A stretch of 35,741 nt of DNA from Clostridia bacterium (GTDB lineage Bacteria > Bacillota > Clostridia > Oscillospirales > CAG-272), in assembly GCA_017451735.1 (NCBI GenBank), contig JAFTNU010000020.1, forward strand, positions 1 to 35,741, read 5' to 3'. Both the position numbers and the translations under genes were made by a program. How positions within the stretch are numbered: the stretch's first letter is position 1; every line of letters starts with the position of its first letter. Below the pieces are notes generated by a model. It was not told the DNA's origin and did not search any database. It saw nothing but the letters and a program-made list of their open reading frames with translations. Shown one piece after another: positions 7,526 through 15,744 of the stretch.

Positions 7526-7957
7526 ATGATGATTTCAACCAGAGGCCGATATGCCCTGCGGGTCATGATCGACCTGGCGGAACGACAGAGCGACGGCTTG
7601 ATCCCCATGAAGGAAATTGCCGCCGACCAGGGAATATCCCTCAAATACCTGGAGCAGATCATTCCCGTGCTCTCCAAAAACGGTCTGGTGGAGGGCGTTC
7701 AGGGCAAGGGTGGCGGCTACCGCCTGCCCCGTGGACCAAAGGAGATCAAGGTGGGAGAGATTTTGCGCCTGACCGAAGGAGATCTTGCCCCTGTGGCATG
7801 TCTGGAGTGCGGTGCCGCTGTCTGCGAACGGGTGGCCGAGTGCCGCACCTTTACCATGTGGAAAAATTTTCATGAGATGACCAATCGGTATTTTGATGGC
7901 ATCACCCTGGCCGACCTGATGCGGCCGCAGGAAAGTAACGGTATTGAGGCAAAGTAA
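7526..7957 (+). CDS. Rrf2-family transcriptional regulator, IscR-like
   Basis: 143 aa. The N-terminal winged helix has the Rrf2 hallmarks TRGRYALRVMIDLA, the recognition-helix region ISLKYLEQIIPVLSKNGLV and the glycine-rich wing GKGGGYRL. The second half carries C92, C95, C100 and C106; three of these have spacing compatible with a [2Fe-2S] cluster as in IscR/NsrR-type members. It therefore probably senses Fe-S status or oxidative/nitrosative stress. Unlike typical iscR loci there are no cysteine desulfurase or scaffold genes beside it, so its targets lie elsewhere or in the surface-protein gene that follows 38 bases later. Start at 7526 or 7529 (two tandem ATGs); GAGG at 7514-7517 favours the first. 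Confidence 0.9.
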   Translation: MMISTRGRYALRVMIDLAERQSDGLIPMKEIAADQGISLKYLEQIIPVLSKNGLVEGVQGKGGGYRLPRGPKEIKVGEILRLTEGDLAPVACLECGAAVCERVAECRTFTMWKNFHEMTNRYFDGITLADLMRPQESNGIEAK

Positions 7958-7995
7958 CGCACATTGATTGCGCATGTTCAGCGTGGGAGGAGACT

Positions 7996-10872
7996 ATGAA
8001 ACGTATTTTGACGGCAATCCTTGCCATCCTCATGATATTGACCGTTTTTGCGGCGGCGGGTGTCCCTGTGGCGGCGTCGGCCTTGGACGGCATACCGGAA
8101 TATCCCAATTCCGACCCGTACTGGGTCATATTCTATGACGAAGCTCGGGATTGGCCGGTGCTGATGACAGCCGAGATCGATCTGGCAGAGGGGCAGGAGC
8201 TACAGTTATCCTGGGGCAGCTACTTGAAAACGCTGGAGCCTGTGACGGTGGAGTCTTATGCCGCTTATTCCTTGGTCGAGGGGGAGTGGCAGATCCTTCA
8301 CAGCTATGAGCCCCCGGAGGATTATGTCCAACATGTGGTTGCAAGCAATGTCAACGTGTATGACAATCTGGGGCGGATCTATGTTGTGAGCATGTCGTAT
8401 CAGGAATTTTGCAGTAGGCTCTCAGAGGCGGCAGACAACAAGGACCGGGCCTATCGATCCATTCTCGGCGTGTACGACGGCTCCTATACGGCTCCGCAGG
8501 GGCAGACGGGTCTGACGCTCTCTGTTTATGACAGACAGCAATTATTGGGAAATACCGCCTTGCTTCAAAAATATGCCCATATTGCCTCCTTTTGCAGTGT
8601 GGATGCCGATGGGACGCCACAGCAGATCTTTGTGGCAGAGGATGTCAGACAGATCATTGCCTCTGTAACCTCCTCTTATGTGGCGTTGTTCAACTTTTTC
8701 CCCATGACCGCCGACAGCGGTATTGAGGAGGGCTTGTATGTCATGTCTGTCGACTATGATATGTATACCGGCACCTTTGATTTTGTGAGGGAGCAATGGA
8801 TCCAACACGACACCTACCGGATGGCCGATCTGCGGCATGTCAGGCTGATCGGAGATCAGCTGTCGGGCAACGTCTGGGGGGATTATACCGTATTGTTTGA
8901 TACCGAATATATGAAGGTTGGTGAGGCCCTGGCGCAACGGGGAGCACAGGATAACGGTTACCGTATCGAATTTGTCAATGACGCGATCGAGGTAGAGGCC
9001 TGCGGCACGCAGGAGCTCCGTGTGACGGTCAAGGATGTCACAGGCGCCCTTGCCGGGAGCGATGCGGATATTCTGTGGAGCAGCAGTGACCCCAATGTGG
9101 CCAGAATCAAGGGAGAAAATTGGGGAGAGAGCGGAGATGGCTACGCGACTGCCACCGTGACGGGTGCATCGGCGGGGGAGGCGGTGATCACCGCACAGCT
9201 CTCCAACGGGCGCACGGCAAGCTGTGCCGTGACTGTAACGGGAGAGGGTAGCCTGGAGGTGGAGACCTCCATTGCCGTGTTCTCCACAGAAAAATCTCTC
9301 TGTGTCAAAACGGGCAGCAGCATGCGGATGGCATTCGGAGCGGTCAAGGACGGAAAAACCGACGGTCTGTGGAAGAAAATGGCGGTGACGGTCAGCGATC
9401 CCACGGTGATCTCTCTTTCCAAATATACCAAGACCGATTATGGCTATGTGCTGGATGTAAAGGGTCTGCAGGAGGGCTACACCTATCTGGCGGTGACCGA
9501 CACAGAAACGGGAGCCTCGATGGTGATGCTGATCAGGGTGTATGATGTGTTTGCCAAGTCTTACTCCTACGATATAGAAAATATGCCGATCTTTTATCCC
9601 GCCTGTGAGTGGGATCAGGATATTGAGACCAATATCTATAACCTCAACGGTCTTTATGTGAATCACTATCGGTCAGCACGGGACGAGGACGGCTCATACG
9701 CCGTTTCGTTTGATGCCTATAACACCAAATACCATATTGCTGCGGTGGATATCTTTGATGCCAACGGGGAGTGGGTCAACAGCGTACCCATTGATAAATT
9801 TACCGATATGTCAAGCCTGTGGAATGTGGGCGAGCAAATCATTGCCTTGGGCATGGATGCGATCGACGGCAAGATGTTTTCCTATGAGCAAAAGGCCTAT
9901 TCCAAAAAGACTCAGGTCAAATTTGAGGTGCCCGCAGGCGGTTATTTTACCATAAGCAACAATATGCGGGAATCGATCGGCGTTTCCCTTTATAATCTGT
10001 TTGATATGCTGTATAATGCTGCCGTTGCTTTGATGTCTCCCGTTGAAGCACCGGAAAAGCCGGTGGAGCCGGGAGATTTTTACGAGCTGCTCAAAAAGAG
10101 CTTTAAAAAGGATCATACGTTGAAAAAAGAGTTTGCCAAGCTGTTGGGCGGCACCTTTAAGGAGGATCTGGTCAAGCTGGGCAAGGATGTGACGGTGGAT
10201 CTGCTGGGCGAATCGGCAAGAAATCTGTTCAACTCCTTTGAGGATGTACTGCGGCAGATACATTTTGATTGGAAAAGGGCGGGCGAGGCCGTTTTTGGCG
10301 GCGGCGAGAAGATCTTTGAAAAGTTTTCCGGCCCCGTGGGAAAGGCACTGGAGACATGCTTTCAGATGAGCAAGCTCAATCAATTCGGTCTGCAGCTCCT
10401 TCAATTTCTGACGGCACTGGACGACCCTTATGTTACGGTATACACCTCGATCGAAAACGGTTACATTAACCCCCAGGGCGTTGTGGTGCACACAGGGGGA
10501 AATGTGGATGCCGAGGCGGTACTGCAGGTGTTCAGAATCGACGAGGCGAGTGCGGCGGGAGGTCTCTTTGCAAAGGAGAACGGAGCCCATACACTGTATA
10601 ATATCTGCTTTGTGAAAAATGATGGGACGGTACAGCCCGACGGCACCGTGAAGGTCTACATTCCGATCCCCGACGGTATGAAGAGGGATACCTGCACCGT
10701 ATACAGGCAGGAGGAGGACGGCTACTGGATGCCACTTGAGGCCCGCGTGGAGGGAAATTATCTGGTGTTTGAGACCGAGCATTTCAGTTTGTATGCGGTG
10801 GCGGGTGATACCGGCGCTGAGTGTGGCGGCCTTGCCGAGCAAGCTGGAATACAAGCTTGGCGAAAGCCTTGA
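7996..10872 (+). CDS. Large secreted Ig-domain surface protein (N-terminal part of a frameshifted gene)
   Basis: 958 aa in this frame. A classical signal peptide (about residues 1-28, ending near VAASA) is followed by an unassigned region, a Big_2-type bacterial Ig-like domain (about 322-415, WSSSDPNVARI then ATVTGASAGEAVITA), then further unassigned domains and a C-terminal module ending in EHFSLYAVAGDTG. After residue 940 the frame runs into about 17 unrelated residues and stops, while the adjacent frame continues with a Big_3-type domain and a membrane anchor. The ancestral gene therefore ran to 11194 (about 1065 aa). The start is supported by GGAGGAG eight bases upstream. Function unknown; the architecture is that of a cell-surface adhesin-like protein. 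As it stands the product would be secreted without its anchor. Confidence 0.75.
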   Translation: MKRILTAILAILMILTVFAAAGVPVAASALDGIPEYPNSDPYWVIFYDEARDWPVLMTAEIDLAEGQELQLSWGSYLKTLEPVTVESYAAYSLVEGEWQILHSYEPPEDYVQHVVASNVNVYDNLGRIYVVSMSYQEFCSRLSEAADNKDRAYRSILGVYDGSYTAPQGQTGLTLSVYDRQQLLGNTALLQKYAHIASFCSVDADGTPQQIFVAEDVRQIIASVTSSYVALFNFFPMTADSGIEEGLYVMSVDYDMYTGTFDFVREQWIQHDTYRMADLRHVRLIGDQLSGNVWGDYTVLFDTEYMKVGEALAQRGAQDNGYRIEFVNDAIEVEACGTQELRVTVKDVTGALAGSDADILWSSSDPNVARIKGENWGESGDGYATATVTGASAGEAVITAQLSNGRTASCAVTVTGEGSLEVETSIAVFSTEKSLCVKTGSSMRMAFGAVKDGKTDGLWKKMAVTVSDPTVISLSKYTKTDYGYVLDVKGLQEGYTYLAVTDTETGASMVMLIRVYDVFAKSYSYDIENMPIFYPACEWDQDIETNIYNLNGLYVNHYRSARDEDGSYAVSFDAYNTKYHIAAVDIFDANGEWVNSVPIDKFTDMSSLWNVGEQIIALGMDAIDGKMFSYEQKAYSKKTQVKFEVPAGGYFTISNNMRESIGVSLYNLFDMLYNAAVALMSPVEAPEKPVEPGDFYELLKKSFKKDHTLKKEFAKLLGGTFKEDLVKLGKDVTVDLLGESARNLFNSFEDVLRQIHFDWKRAGEAVFGGGEKIFEKFSGPVGKALETCFQMSKLNQFGLQLLQFLTALDDPYVTVYTSIENGYINPQGVVVHTGGNVDAEAVLQVFRIDEASAAGGLFAKENGAHTLYNICFVKNDGTVQPDGTVKVYIPIPDGMKRDTCTVYRQEEDGYWMPLEARVEGNYLVFETEHFSLYAVAGDTGAECGGLAEQAGIQAWRKP

Positions 10873-11194
10873 TACCGACGGCTTGAAGCTGATGCGCGGC
10901 GGTGAGGAGATCACTACGGGATTCATCTGCGATCCTTGTGTTCTGACCGAGGTCGGCACACAGCAGATCACGGTCAGATACGGCCGTGCGGCAACAAGCT
11001 TTCAGATTACGGTAAAGGAAGAATCGAACGATGCGTCGCCCGAAAACGGTGATACCGATACCACCGATGGCGGTGAGCAGGATCAAAGCGGCGATGCGGC
11101 CCCAAAAATGGTAATTGTCATCATTGTGATCGTAACCGTCTGTGTTGTCTTATCGGCGGGTATTGCCATCGTTGTGATCAAAAAACGTCAATAA
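10817..11194 (+). pseudogene. C-terminal part of the frameshifted surface protein (Ig-like domain plus membrane anchor)
   Basis: This frame, shifted +1 from the 7996 gene, continues the same protein. It starts with LSVAALPSKLEYKLGESL, a Big_3-type Ig-like domain (to about 11020), then an acidic Asp/Gly/Thr linker and a terminal hydrophobic helix (about 11107-11178) ending in the basic KKRQ, a stop-transfer anchor. The segment has no credible start codon or ribosome binding site of its own. The shift lies near 10813-10817 and is explained by one extra base. No slippery heptamer or homopolymer is present, so programmed shifting or phase variation is unlikely. True mutation and sequencing error both remain possible. 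Confidence 0.75.
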
Positions 11195-11240
11195 AAAACG
11201 GCACCGTCAGACAGAATCGTCTGACGGTGCCGTTTTACCC
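11195..11240. terminator. Bidirectional intrinsic terminator
   Basis: An 18-bp perfect stem (11195-11212 with 11219-11236) with a six-base loop. It ends in TTTT on the plus strand and a run of T on the minus strand. It serves the surface-protein gene and the converging GRE operon. Confidence 0.92.
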
Positions 11241-11265
11241 TCATATCCCGATGAAAGAAATGCGA

Positions 11266-12156
11266 TCAGGTGGATACGGAAAAATTTGTCATGTCTTTTA
11301 GGATTTGTCTTGCTTTTTCCGTTTCTTCGTCACTCGGCAAAAGGGAGGGAAGTGTATTTTCCATATCCAGTGATGCGTATTTGGAGCCAGCGTAATTGTG
11401 ATAGGACAGCACGCGGATTTTTGTGATATGCTTGAGATCGGAGAGAAGGTGCGCGATCTTTTCGATCTGATCGTCATTCCATTGGGGCACATACGGTATG
11501 CGTATTTCGATACTTTTGCCCAGCGCATCCAGATAGCGGAGGTTTTCAAGGATCCGCTTGTTGGATTGCCCGGTGCACTTGATATGTACATCCTCGTCCC
11601 GGGCCTTGATGTCGTAAAGGAAGATATCGGTAAAGGGAATGACCCGATCCAACGCTTCCTTTGTCACAAAGCCGCAGGTGTCCACCGCCGTGTGGATGCC
11701 GTACTCCTTCAATTGCTTCAAAAGCTCGGCGCAGAAATCGGCCTGCATCAGGCATTCGCCCCCCGATAGGGTGACGCCGCCCCCCGAGTTCTCATAAAAA
11801 TCCTGATCCTCCAAAAGGAGGGGGAGCAATTCCGCTACGGTCATTTCCTTGCCGTAAAGCTTGAGCGCATCTCCAAGGCAGCTTTCGGTACATTTACCGC
11901 AGGCCAGACACCCGGTGCGATCAAAAAAATGCACACCGTTTGCGATATTCTGTGCATTGGTGGGGCAGACCCGCACGCATTCCCCGCATCCGATGCACTT
12001 ATTGTCATAATAAGCCAGCTGTGGGTGAGCGCCGATCCCCTCGGGGTTGTGACACCAGACGCACTTTAAGGGACAGCCCTTGAAAAACACGGTGGTGCGA
12101 ATGCCGTCGCCGTCGTGGACGGCGAAACGCTTGATCTCAAAAATTCTTGCTTTCAT
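11266..12156 (-). CDS. Glycyl-radical enzyme activating enzyme (radical SAM), module A
   Basis: 296 aa, of the PflA-like activase family. The radical-SAM motif CxxxCxxC is C28-PLK-C32-VW-C35, preceded by the family signature DGDGIRTTVFFKGCP. Two ferredoxin-type [4Fe-4S] cassettes follow (CIGCGECVRVC and CLACGKCTESC, about residues 54-93), as in activases of GRE eliminases and decarboxylases rather than PflA itself. The SAM-binding GG motif appears as GGGVTLSGGE, with Cys where most activases have Pro. It should generate the glycyl radical on the GRE at 13463-15622. It is the last gene of that operon, 122 bases after the beta-helix gene, with its own GGAGG site. Confidence 0.92.
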   Translation of the reverse strand: MKARIFEIKRFAVHDGDGIRTTVFFKGCPLKCVWCHNPEGIGAHPQLAYYDNKCIGCGECVRVCPTNAQNIANGVHFFDRTGCLACGKCTESCLGDALKLYGKEMTVAELLPLLLEDQDFYENSGGGVTLSGGECLMQADFCAELLKQLKEYGIHTAVDTCGFVTKEALDRVIPFTDIFLYDIKARDEDVHIKCTGQSNKRILENLRYLDALGKSIEIRIPYVPQWNDDQIEKIAHLLSDLKHITKIRVLSYHNYAGSKYASLDMENTLPSLLPSDEETEKARQILKDMTNFSVST

Positions 12157-12240
12157 TTTTCTTCCTCCAAGACCGGTGTGTAACGATCAAGTTCACCAAA
12201 AGAGTAGGGTGCTCGCCCCAAAGCTATTGATCAGAGGAGA

Positions 12241-12331
12241 ATGTCACTCCGAAGCGGCGACGTATCCTTTTTTGAAGATCACTTCAAAAAAGGATAGAGA
12301 GAATTTTCTTTGCGCAGATTTCTTGCGCAAA
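12241..12331. repeat. Cluster of inverted repeats overlapping a gene end
   Basis: Two palindromes in tandem: a 15-bp stem (12263-12277 with 12282-12296, loop ATCA) and an 8-bp stem (12309-12316 with 12324-12331). The first contains the stop codon of the minus-strand beta-helix gene, so that gene's last residues are encoded by the repeat. There is no T-tract after it on the minus strand, so it is a poor terminator. It looks like an intergenic palindromic element that entered the 3' end of the gene. Confidence 0.5.
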
Positions 12332-13046
12332 TATTGCTGCCGTGTCCCTCCTCAAAAAACGGTTCGTCACAAATATTGACACCGTGCCCCTCGGTGGAAT
12401 GGTCGATCACATATTCGATCGATCCGTGCCAGATGCCCGCTTGGGTCTCCGTGGCCCGATGCCGCCCTTCCAAAAAGTCGGGGGCGCCTCGGTCGGTATG
12501 CCCGGGGCAGGTGTTGGGCCATTGTAGGTTCATTCCGATGATCGTGACGGATTTGTGCCATCCGTCTCTTGTTTTGCCGTTGTGGCTGGCGTTTCCGAAG
12601 CGTGGCATGTGCACATTATGCTCGTCCAACAGATTGATGCATACGATGGGATAAATGCTGACGCCGAAGGCACGGGCGTCGTCGGGATCGTCGATCGAGC
12701 GCTTTCCCTTGTAGCAGTCAAAGGCAAAGCCATAGATGCCGTGATAGGCGGAGAGGCTTTCGCAAAAGACGTGCTCGCCGCCGATGTCAAAGCCTGTGCC
12801 GAAGCCGATCGCCGCGAGATTTTTCCACTCCGTGGTGTAATTATTAGAGCCGTGACATCCACGGAAAGCGGTTGAGCGCGGGTGCGGGAGGGAAACTCCT
12901 TCTGCGGTTGCGGGGTTGTAGCGGTCCAAATCGACGCAGGATGCCCAGCAGTCCTCGTAGCGGAGTCCTGCCGAGTAACGACCGTCGAATACGACAATGG
13001 GCTTGTTGCTTGCGGGAAGCTGAACGCCCAGATTTCGCAGAATCAT
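12279..13046 (-). pseudogene. C-terminal part of a beta-helix-like protein split by a frameshift
   Basis: 255 codons continuing the protein that starts at 13447. The first residues, MILRNLGVQLP, continue directly from the upstream reading frame; loss of one A in a GAAATG context explains the shift. The sequence has short strand-turn repeats typical of right-handed parallel beta-helix (pectate-lyase/GH28-like) proteins, with His/Asn/Cys-rich turns (such as EGHGVNIC and EGHGSNIC near the end). I do not recognise a specific family or catalytic triad. The extreme C-terminus is encoded within a palindromic repeat. Lying between a GRE and its activase, it may act on the same carbohydrate-derived substrate; that is inference. 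Confidence 0.6.
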
Positions 13047-13447
13047 TCCGTGTGAATAAGGATTGGTTCCGTCCGATAGAATACCGAAAATTCCTCATCC
13101 TCGGGCAGGGAATCGTAAAATGCCTTTCCCAGTGTGATGATGGCGCCGTCGCGGAAGCCGAACGGCGGCTTGACGCCCTCCAATACCGAATAACGTGTGA
13201 AATTTTGGTAGAGAAATGCAGGAGGTGCGGGGTTGTAAAAGCAGATCGCACCCCTGTTGCTTCGCTCACTGCAGGAGTTAATCTCATAGGTCCCCTTCAG
13301 TAATACGCAGCTGACCCCCAATCGGTCTGCCTCGTCAATGGCTTTTTGCAGTGTGGGACGGGCATCTGATGCCTCGCATATAAAATCAGCTTTGCTTTTC
13401 AGCTCCTGTGGCGTGTCGGACGCGGCACAAATGATATTACAGTGCAT
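13043..13447 (-). pseudogene. N-terminal part of the same beta-helix-like protein
   Basis: 134 codons. Residues about 25-55 (TLQKAIDEADRLGVSCVLLKGTYEI) match the first helical turn of pectate-lyase-type beta-helix domains. The frame ends at 13043 within ATGA, one base out of phase with the 12279-13046 frame, which completes the protein to about 390 aa. An AAAGGAG site eight bases before ATG 13447 and a gap of only 15 bases from the GRE stop make it the second gene of the GRE operon. It has no signal peptide, so any action would be on cytosolic oligosaccharides. A genuine pair of coupled genes is less likely, because neither half is a complete fold. Confidence 0.6.
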
Positions 13448-13462
13448 ATGGTGACTCCTTTA

Positions 13463-15622
13463 TCAAAGGCTATTCTCCGCCTGGCGGATGAACGCATCCT
13501 GCTCCACCTTGGAGAGATTGACGAAATAGGCGTTCCAGCCGCAAACGCGGACCTGCAGATTTTGGTATTTTTCGGGCTCCGCCTGTGCTTTTTTCAGATC
13601 TTCTGCAAGAAAGACGTTACCGTGCATGGCGAACCCGCCCTTGCGCATATAGGTCATCAGGATCCCGTAGAAGGCCTCGAGGCCGTCCTCACCCGACACT
13701 GCCGACGGGTGGAGCACGATATCCAGCACCGAGCCGGTGGGAAACTTGGCGTGATCCATCTTGGTGACCGAATTGATCAGAGCGGTCACGCCGTGCTTAT
13801 CCATAGCGGTGACGGCGCACAGATTTTTGGAAAGAGGCTCACCCGCTAAGCGCCCGTCGGGGGTGGCCATGGTTCTTTTACTGATAGGGAGGTAATGGTC
13901 CACCGAGAACAGTGCGGCCTTAAAGACACCGTCCCGCCCGTTGGGCTTGTTGTTGATGAGCGCGGCGCAGAAATCCGAAAACTCCACGGCAATCGCATCT
14001 GCCGTCGGGTTGTTGTTTCCGTATTTTTCCGAAAGGCGCAGAGCGATAGCTCTTTCGCGCTCGTGCCCCTGCCAGTTTGCGCGCAGGATGTCGCCGAATT
14101 CGTCAAACGTATAGCGTTTTTGCTCAAAAATCAGCTTTTTAACGGCACAGATCGCATCGGTCAGACTGGCAATGGAGTAGAAATACAGAGAGCTGTTGTT
14201 GTATTTGGCTCCGCCCTCGTACACGTCCACGCCCTGCGCCACGCTGTGCTCATACTGGCAGGAGAGCAGGGGATCGGGGTTGATCTCATCATAATGCCGT
14301 TCGATTTTACAGACATAGTCCATCGCCCGCCGGGTCATATAGGCAATCTGCTTTTTAACGGCGCTCACAAATGCTTCAAAGGAGTCGATCTTTCCCGTTT
14401 CCACTCCGCACAGTGCGCCGCTTTTCAGATCTCTGCCGTTGTTGAATACCAGCTCCACTGCCTTGGGCAGATTCACACCGCCGTTGCCCGTACAGCCGAT
14501 CTCCACGCCCCACACGGCGGGCTCGTAGCAGCCGATGGGCACGTAATCGCGGGCATCCCGCTCCTCAATGCTCACATTCATCAAGGACTTAATGGCGATC
14601 CTGTCATTGACGAATACAAAGCTGGAATTTCCGCCGCGGATGCAGGAAAGCACCAGCTTTACAAAATCCGCAGGTGTTTTTTCGGACACACGGATGTGAA
14701 TCTTGGGGCTGTAGATGTTCAGCTCATTGTAGGTTTCCACGATCAGATAGGAGATCTCGTTGGTGACCTCGTTCCCGTCGGCGTCGATACCGCCAAGGCA
14801 GAAGGGGAGATCAAAGGGGACCTTCGCCACCCAGAATTTGTAGAGGAAGAATTTGAGCATTTCCTTGATCTCGGCTTTGGTATAGACGCCGTTTTCCGTA
14901 TCATTTTTATAAAACGGATATAGCAGAACATCCAATCGTCCAAGGGTTCTGACTCTGGTGCCCCCGATGTATTCGTGCATGAAAAAGTAGAGAATCAGCA
15001 GCTGCATGGCCTCATAGCTGTTTTGCGGTTTGCCGCTTGCAATGCTAAGGAGCGCTTTGCTGTTCTCCACGTTGTAGGGTCGGATCGCCTCGGCCAGTCG
15101 CCCGGCCACCGTGATCACGGCGTTCAGCACGATCCTGCAGGATTCGTAAAAATCCTTTTGCTTTTGAGAAAGGCCCTCTTTTTGAGAGGCGATCTCTACC
15201 CGCTCCAAAAGGCCTGTGAGACCCACCGACAGCAAAAGGCGGGTGTTGGGGGAGGTATGACCGTAATCCGCCTCGCCCTTATATGCGCCAAACTCCTTCC
15301 AGGCGCGTCGCATTTCTGCCGTTTCCGTGGCAAGATAGCGCTCCTTGGCCTCGTTTTCCCAGCGCTTGCGCTGGCTTTTCATGATGCCGCTACCCATCAG
15401 CTTATCCTGAAATATGTCGTCGGCATCAATGGCAATCTGAGCCTTGTCGGCCAGCAATGCAAGGGTTTTGGCCTTGATGATGGCCTTGGAAGCATAGGCC
15501 TGCTCAAGCTCCGATACAAGACTTTCCAATTCGTCTGTCGATAAACCGCTGTCAGTGATCCAATGGGGCATTTCAAACTGGCCGTCTAAACTATTTTTTT
15601 GGGAATCAAAATGCAAGAGCAT
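13463..15622 (-). CDS. Glycyl-radical enzyme (PFL/dehydratase superfamily), module A
   Basis: 719 aa from ATG 15622. The GTG at 15631 is rejected because the GGAGG site overlaps it. The active-site cysteine is C365 in IGCYEP; the Cys-x-Glu-Pro form is shared with GRE eliminases and dehydratases (Glu as base) rather than pyruvate formate-lyase. The glycyl radical is G695 in RVCGWNAYF, 25 residues from the end; the usual loop is RVSGY, so RVCGW is atypical. Length and both loops fit a complete enzyme. Substrate unknown. No microcompartment shell genes or encapsulation peptide are present. It is the first gene of an operon with the beta-helix protein and activase, transcribed divergently from an AraC regulator. 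A close relative is encoded at 23626-25824. Confidence 0.9.
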   Translation of the reverse strand: MLLHFDSQKNSLDGQFEMPHWITDSGLSTDELESLVSELEQAYASKAIIKAKTLALLADKAQIAIDADDIFQDKLMGSGIMKSQRKRWENEAKERYLATETAEMRRAWKEFGAYKGEADYGHTSPNTRLLLSVGLTGLLERVEIASQKEGLSQKQKDFYESCRIVLNAVITVAGRLAEAIRPYNVENSKALLSIASGKPQNSYEAMQLLILYFFMHEYIGGTRVRTLGRLDVLLYPFYKNDTENGVYTKAEIKEMLKFFLYKFWVAKVPFDLPFCLGGIDADGNEVTNEISYLIVETYNELNIYSPKIHIRVSEKTPADFVKLVLSCIRGGNSSFVFVNDRIAIKSLMNVSIEERDARDYVPIGCYEPAVWGVEIGCTGNGGVNLPKAVELVFNNGRDLKSGALCGVETGKIDSFEAFVSAVKKQIAYMTRRAMDYVCKIERHYDEINPDPLLSCQYEHSVAQGVDVYEGGAKYNNSSLYFYSIASLTDAICAVKKLIFEQKRYTFDEFGDILRANWQGHERERAIALRLSEKYGNNNPTADAIAVEFSDFCAALINNKPNGRDGVFKAALFSVDHYLPISKRTMATPDGRLAGEPLSKNLCAVTAMDKHGVTALINSVTKMDHAKFPTGSVLDIVLHPSAVSGEDGLEAFYGILMTYMRKGGFAMHGNVFLAEDLKKAQAEPEKYQNLQVRVCGWNAYFVNLSKVEQDAFIRQAENSL

Positions 15623-15652
15623 GGTATTCACCCTCCAACCTGTATTGTTACC

Positions 15653-15681
15653 ATTTTATCCGAGCGCGCCTTTGATGACAA
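15653..15681 (-). promoter_or_regulatory. Sigma-A promoter of GRE operon A
   Basis: On the minus strand TTGTCA (15681-15676), 17 bases, TAAAAT (15658-15653), ending about 30 bases before the chosen start codon. It is only 16 bases from the -35 of the divergent regulator promoter, so the AraC protein could control both. Confidence 0.75.
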
Positions 15682-15697
15682 GAATTATTCGATCGAC

Positions 15698-15726
15698 TTG
15701 ACTGATTCGAAACTATTTATTATAAT
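15698..15726 (+). promoter_or_regulatory. Sigma-A promoter of the AraC regulator, module A
   Basis: TTGACT (15698-15703), 17 bases, TATAAT (15721-15726). The -10 box ends 18 bases before the start codon, leaving a leader of about a dozen bases. The same spacing is seen in module B. Confidence 0.88.
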
Positions 15727-15744
15727 AGGGGTGAGGTGATGGCT

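Noticed and set aside
10813-10872. Programmed ribosomal frameshift in the surface-protein gene
   Set aside because: No slippery heptamer, homopolymer or following stimulatory hairpin is seen; a mutation or sequencing error is simpler.
12328-12395. CRISPR-like repeat from two similar 23-base stretches
   Set aside because: Only two imperfect copies, inside coding sequence; better explained by strand-turn repeats of a beta-helix or local duplication.
13895-14923. 342-codon plus-strand frame inside the module A GRE gene
   Set aside because: The minus strand encodes an intact GRE with both active-site loops; this frame is its complement.
11266-15622. Bacterial microcompartment locus around the GRE
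   Set aside because: No shell-protein genes, no encapsulation peptide on the GRE, and no aldehyde or alcohol dehydrogenase nearby.
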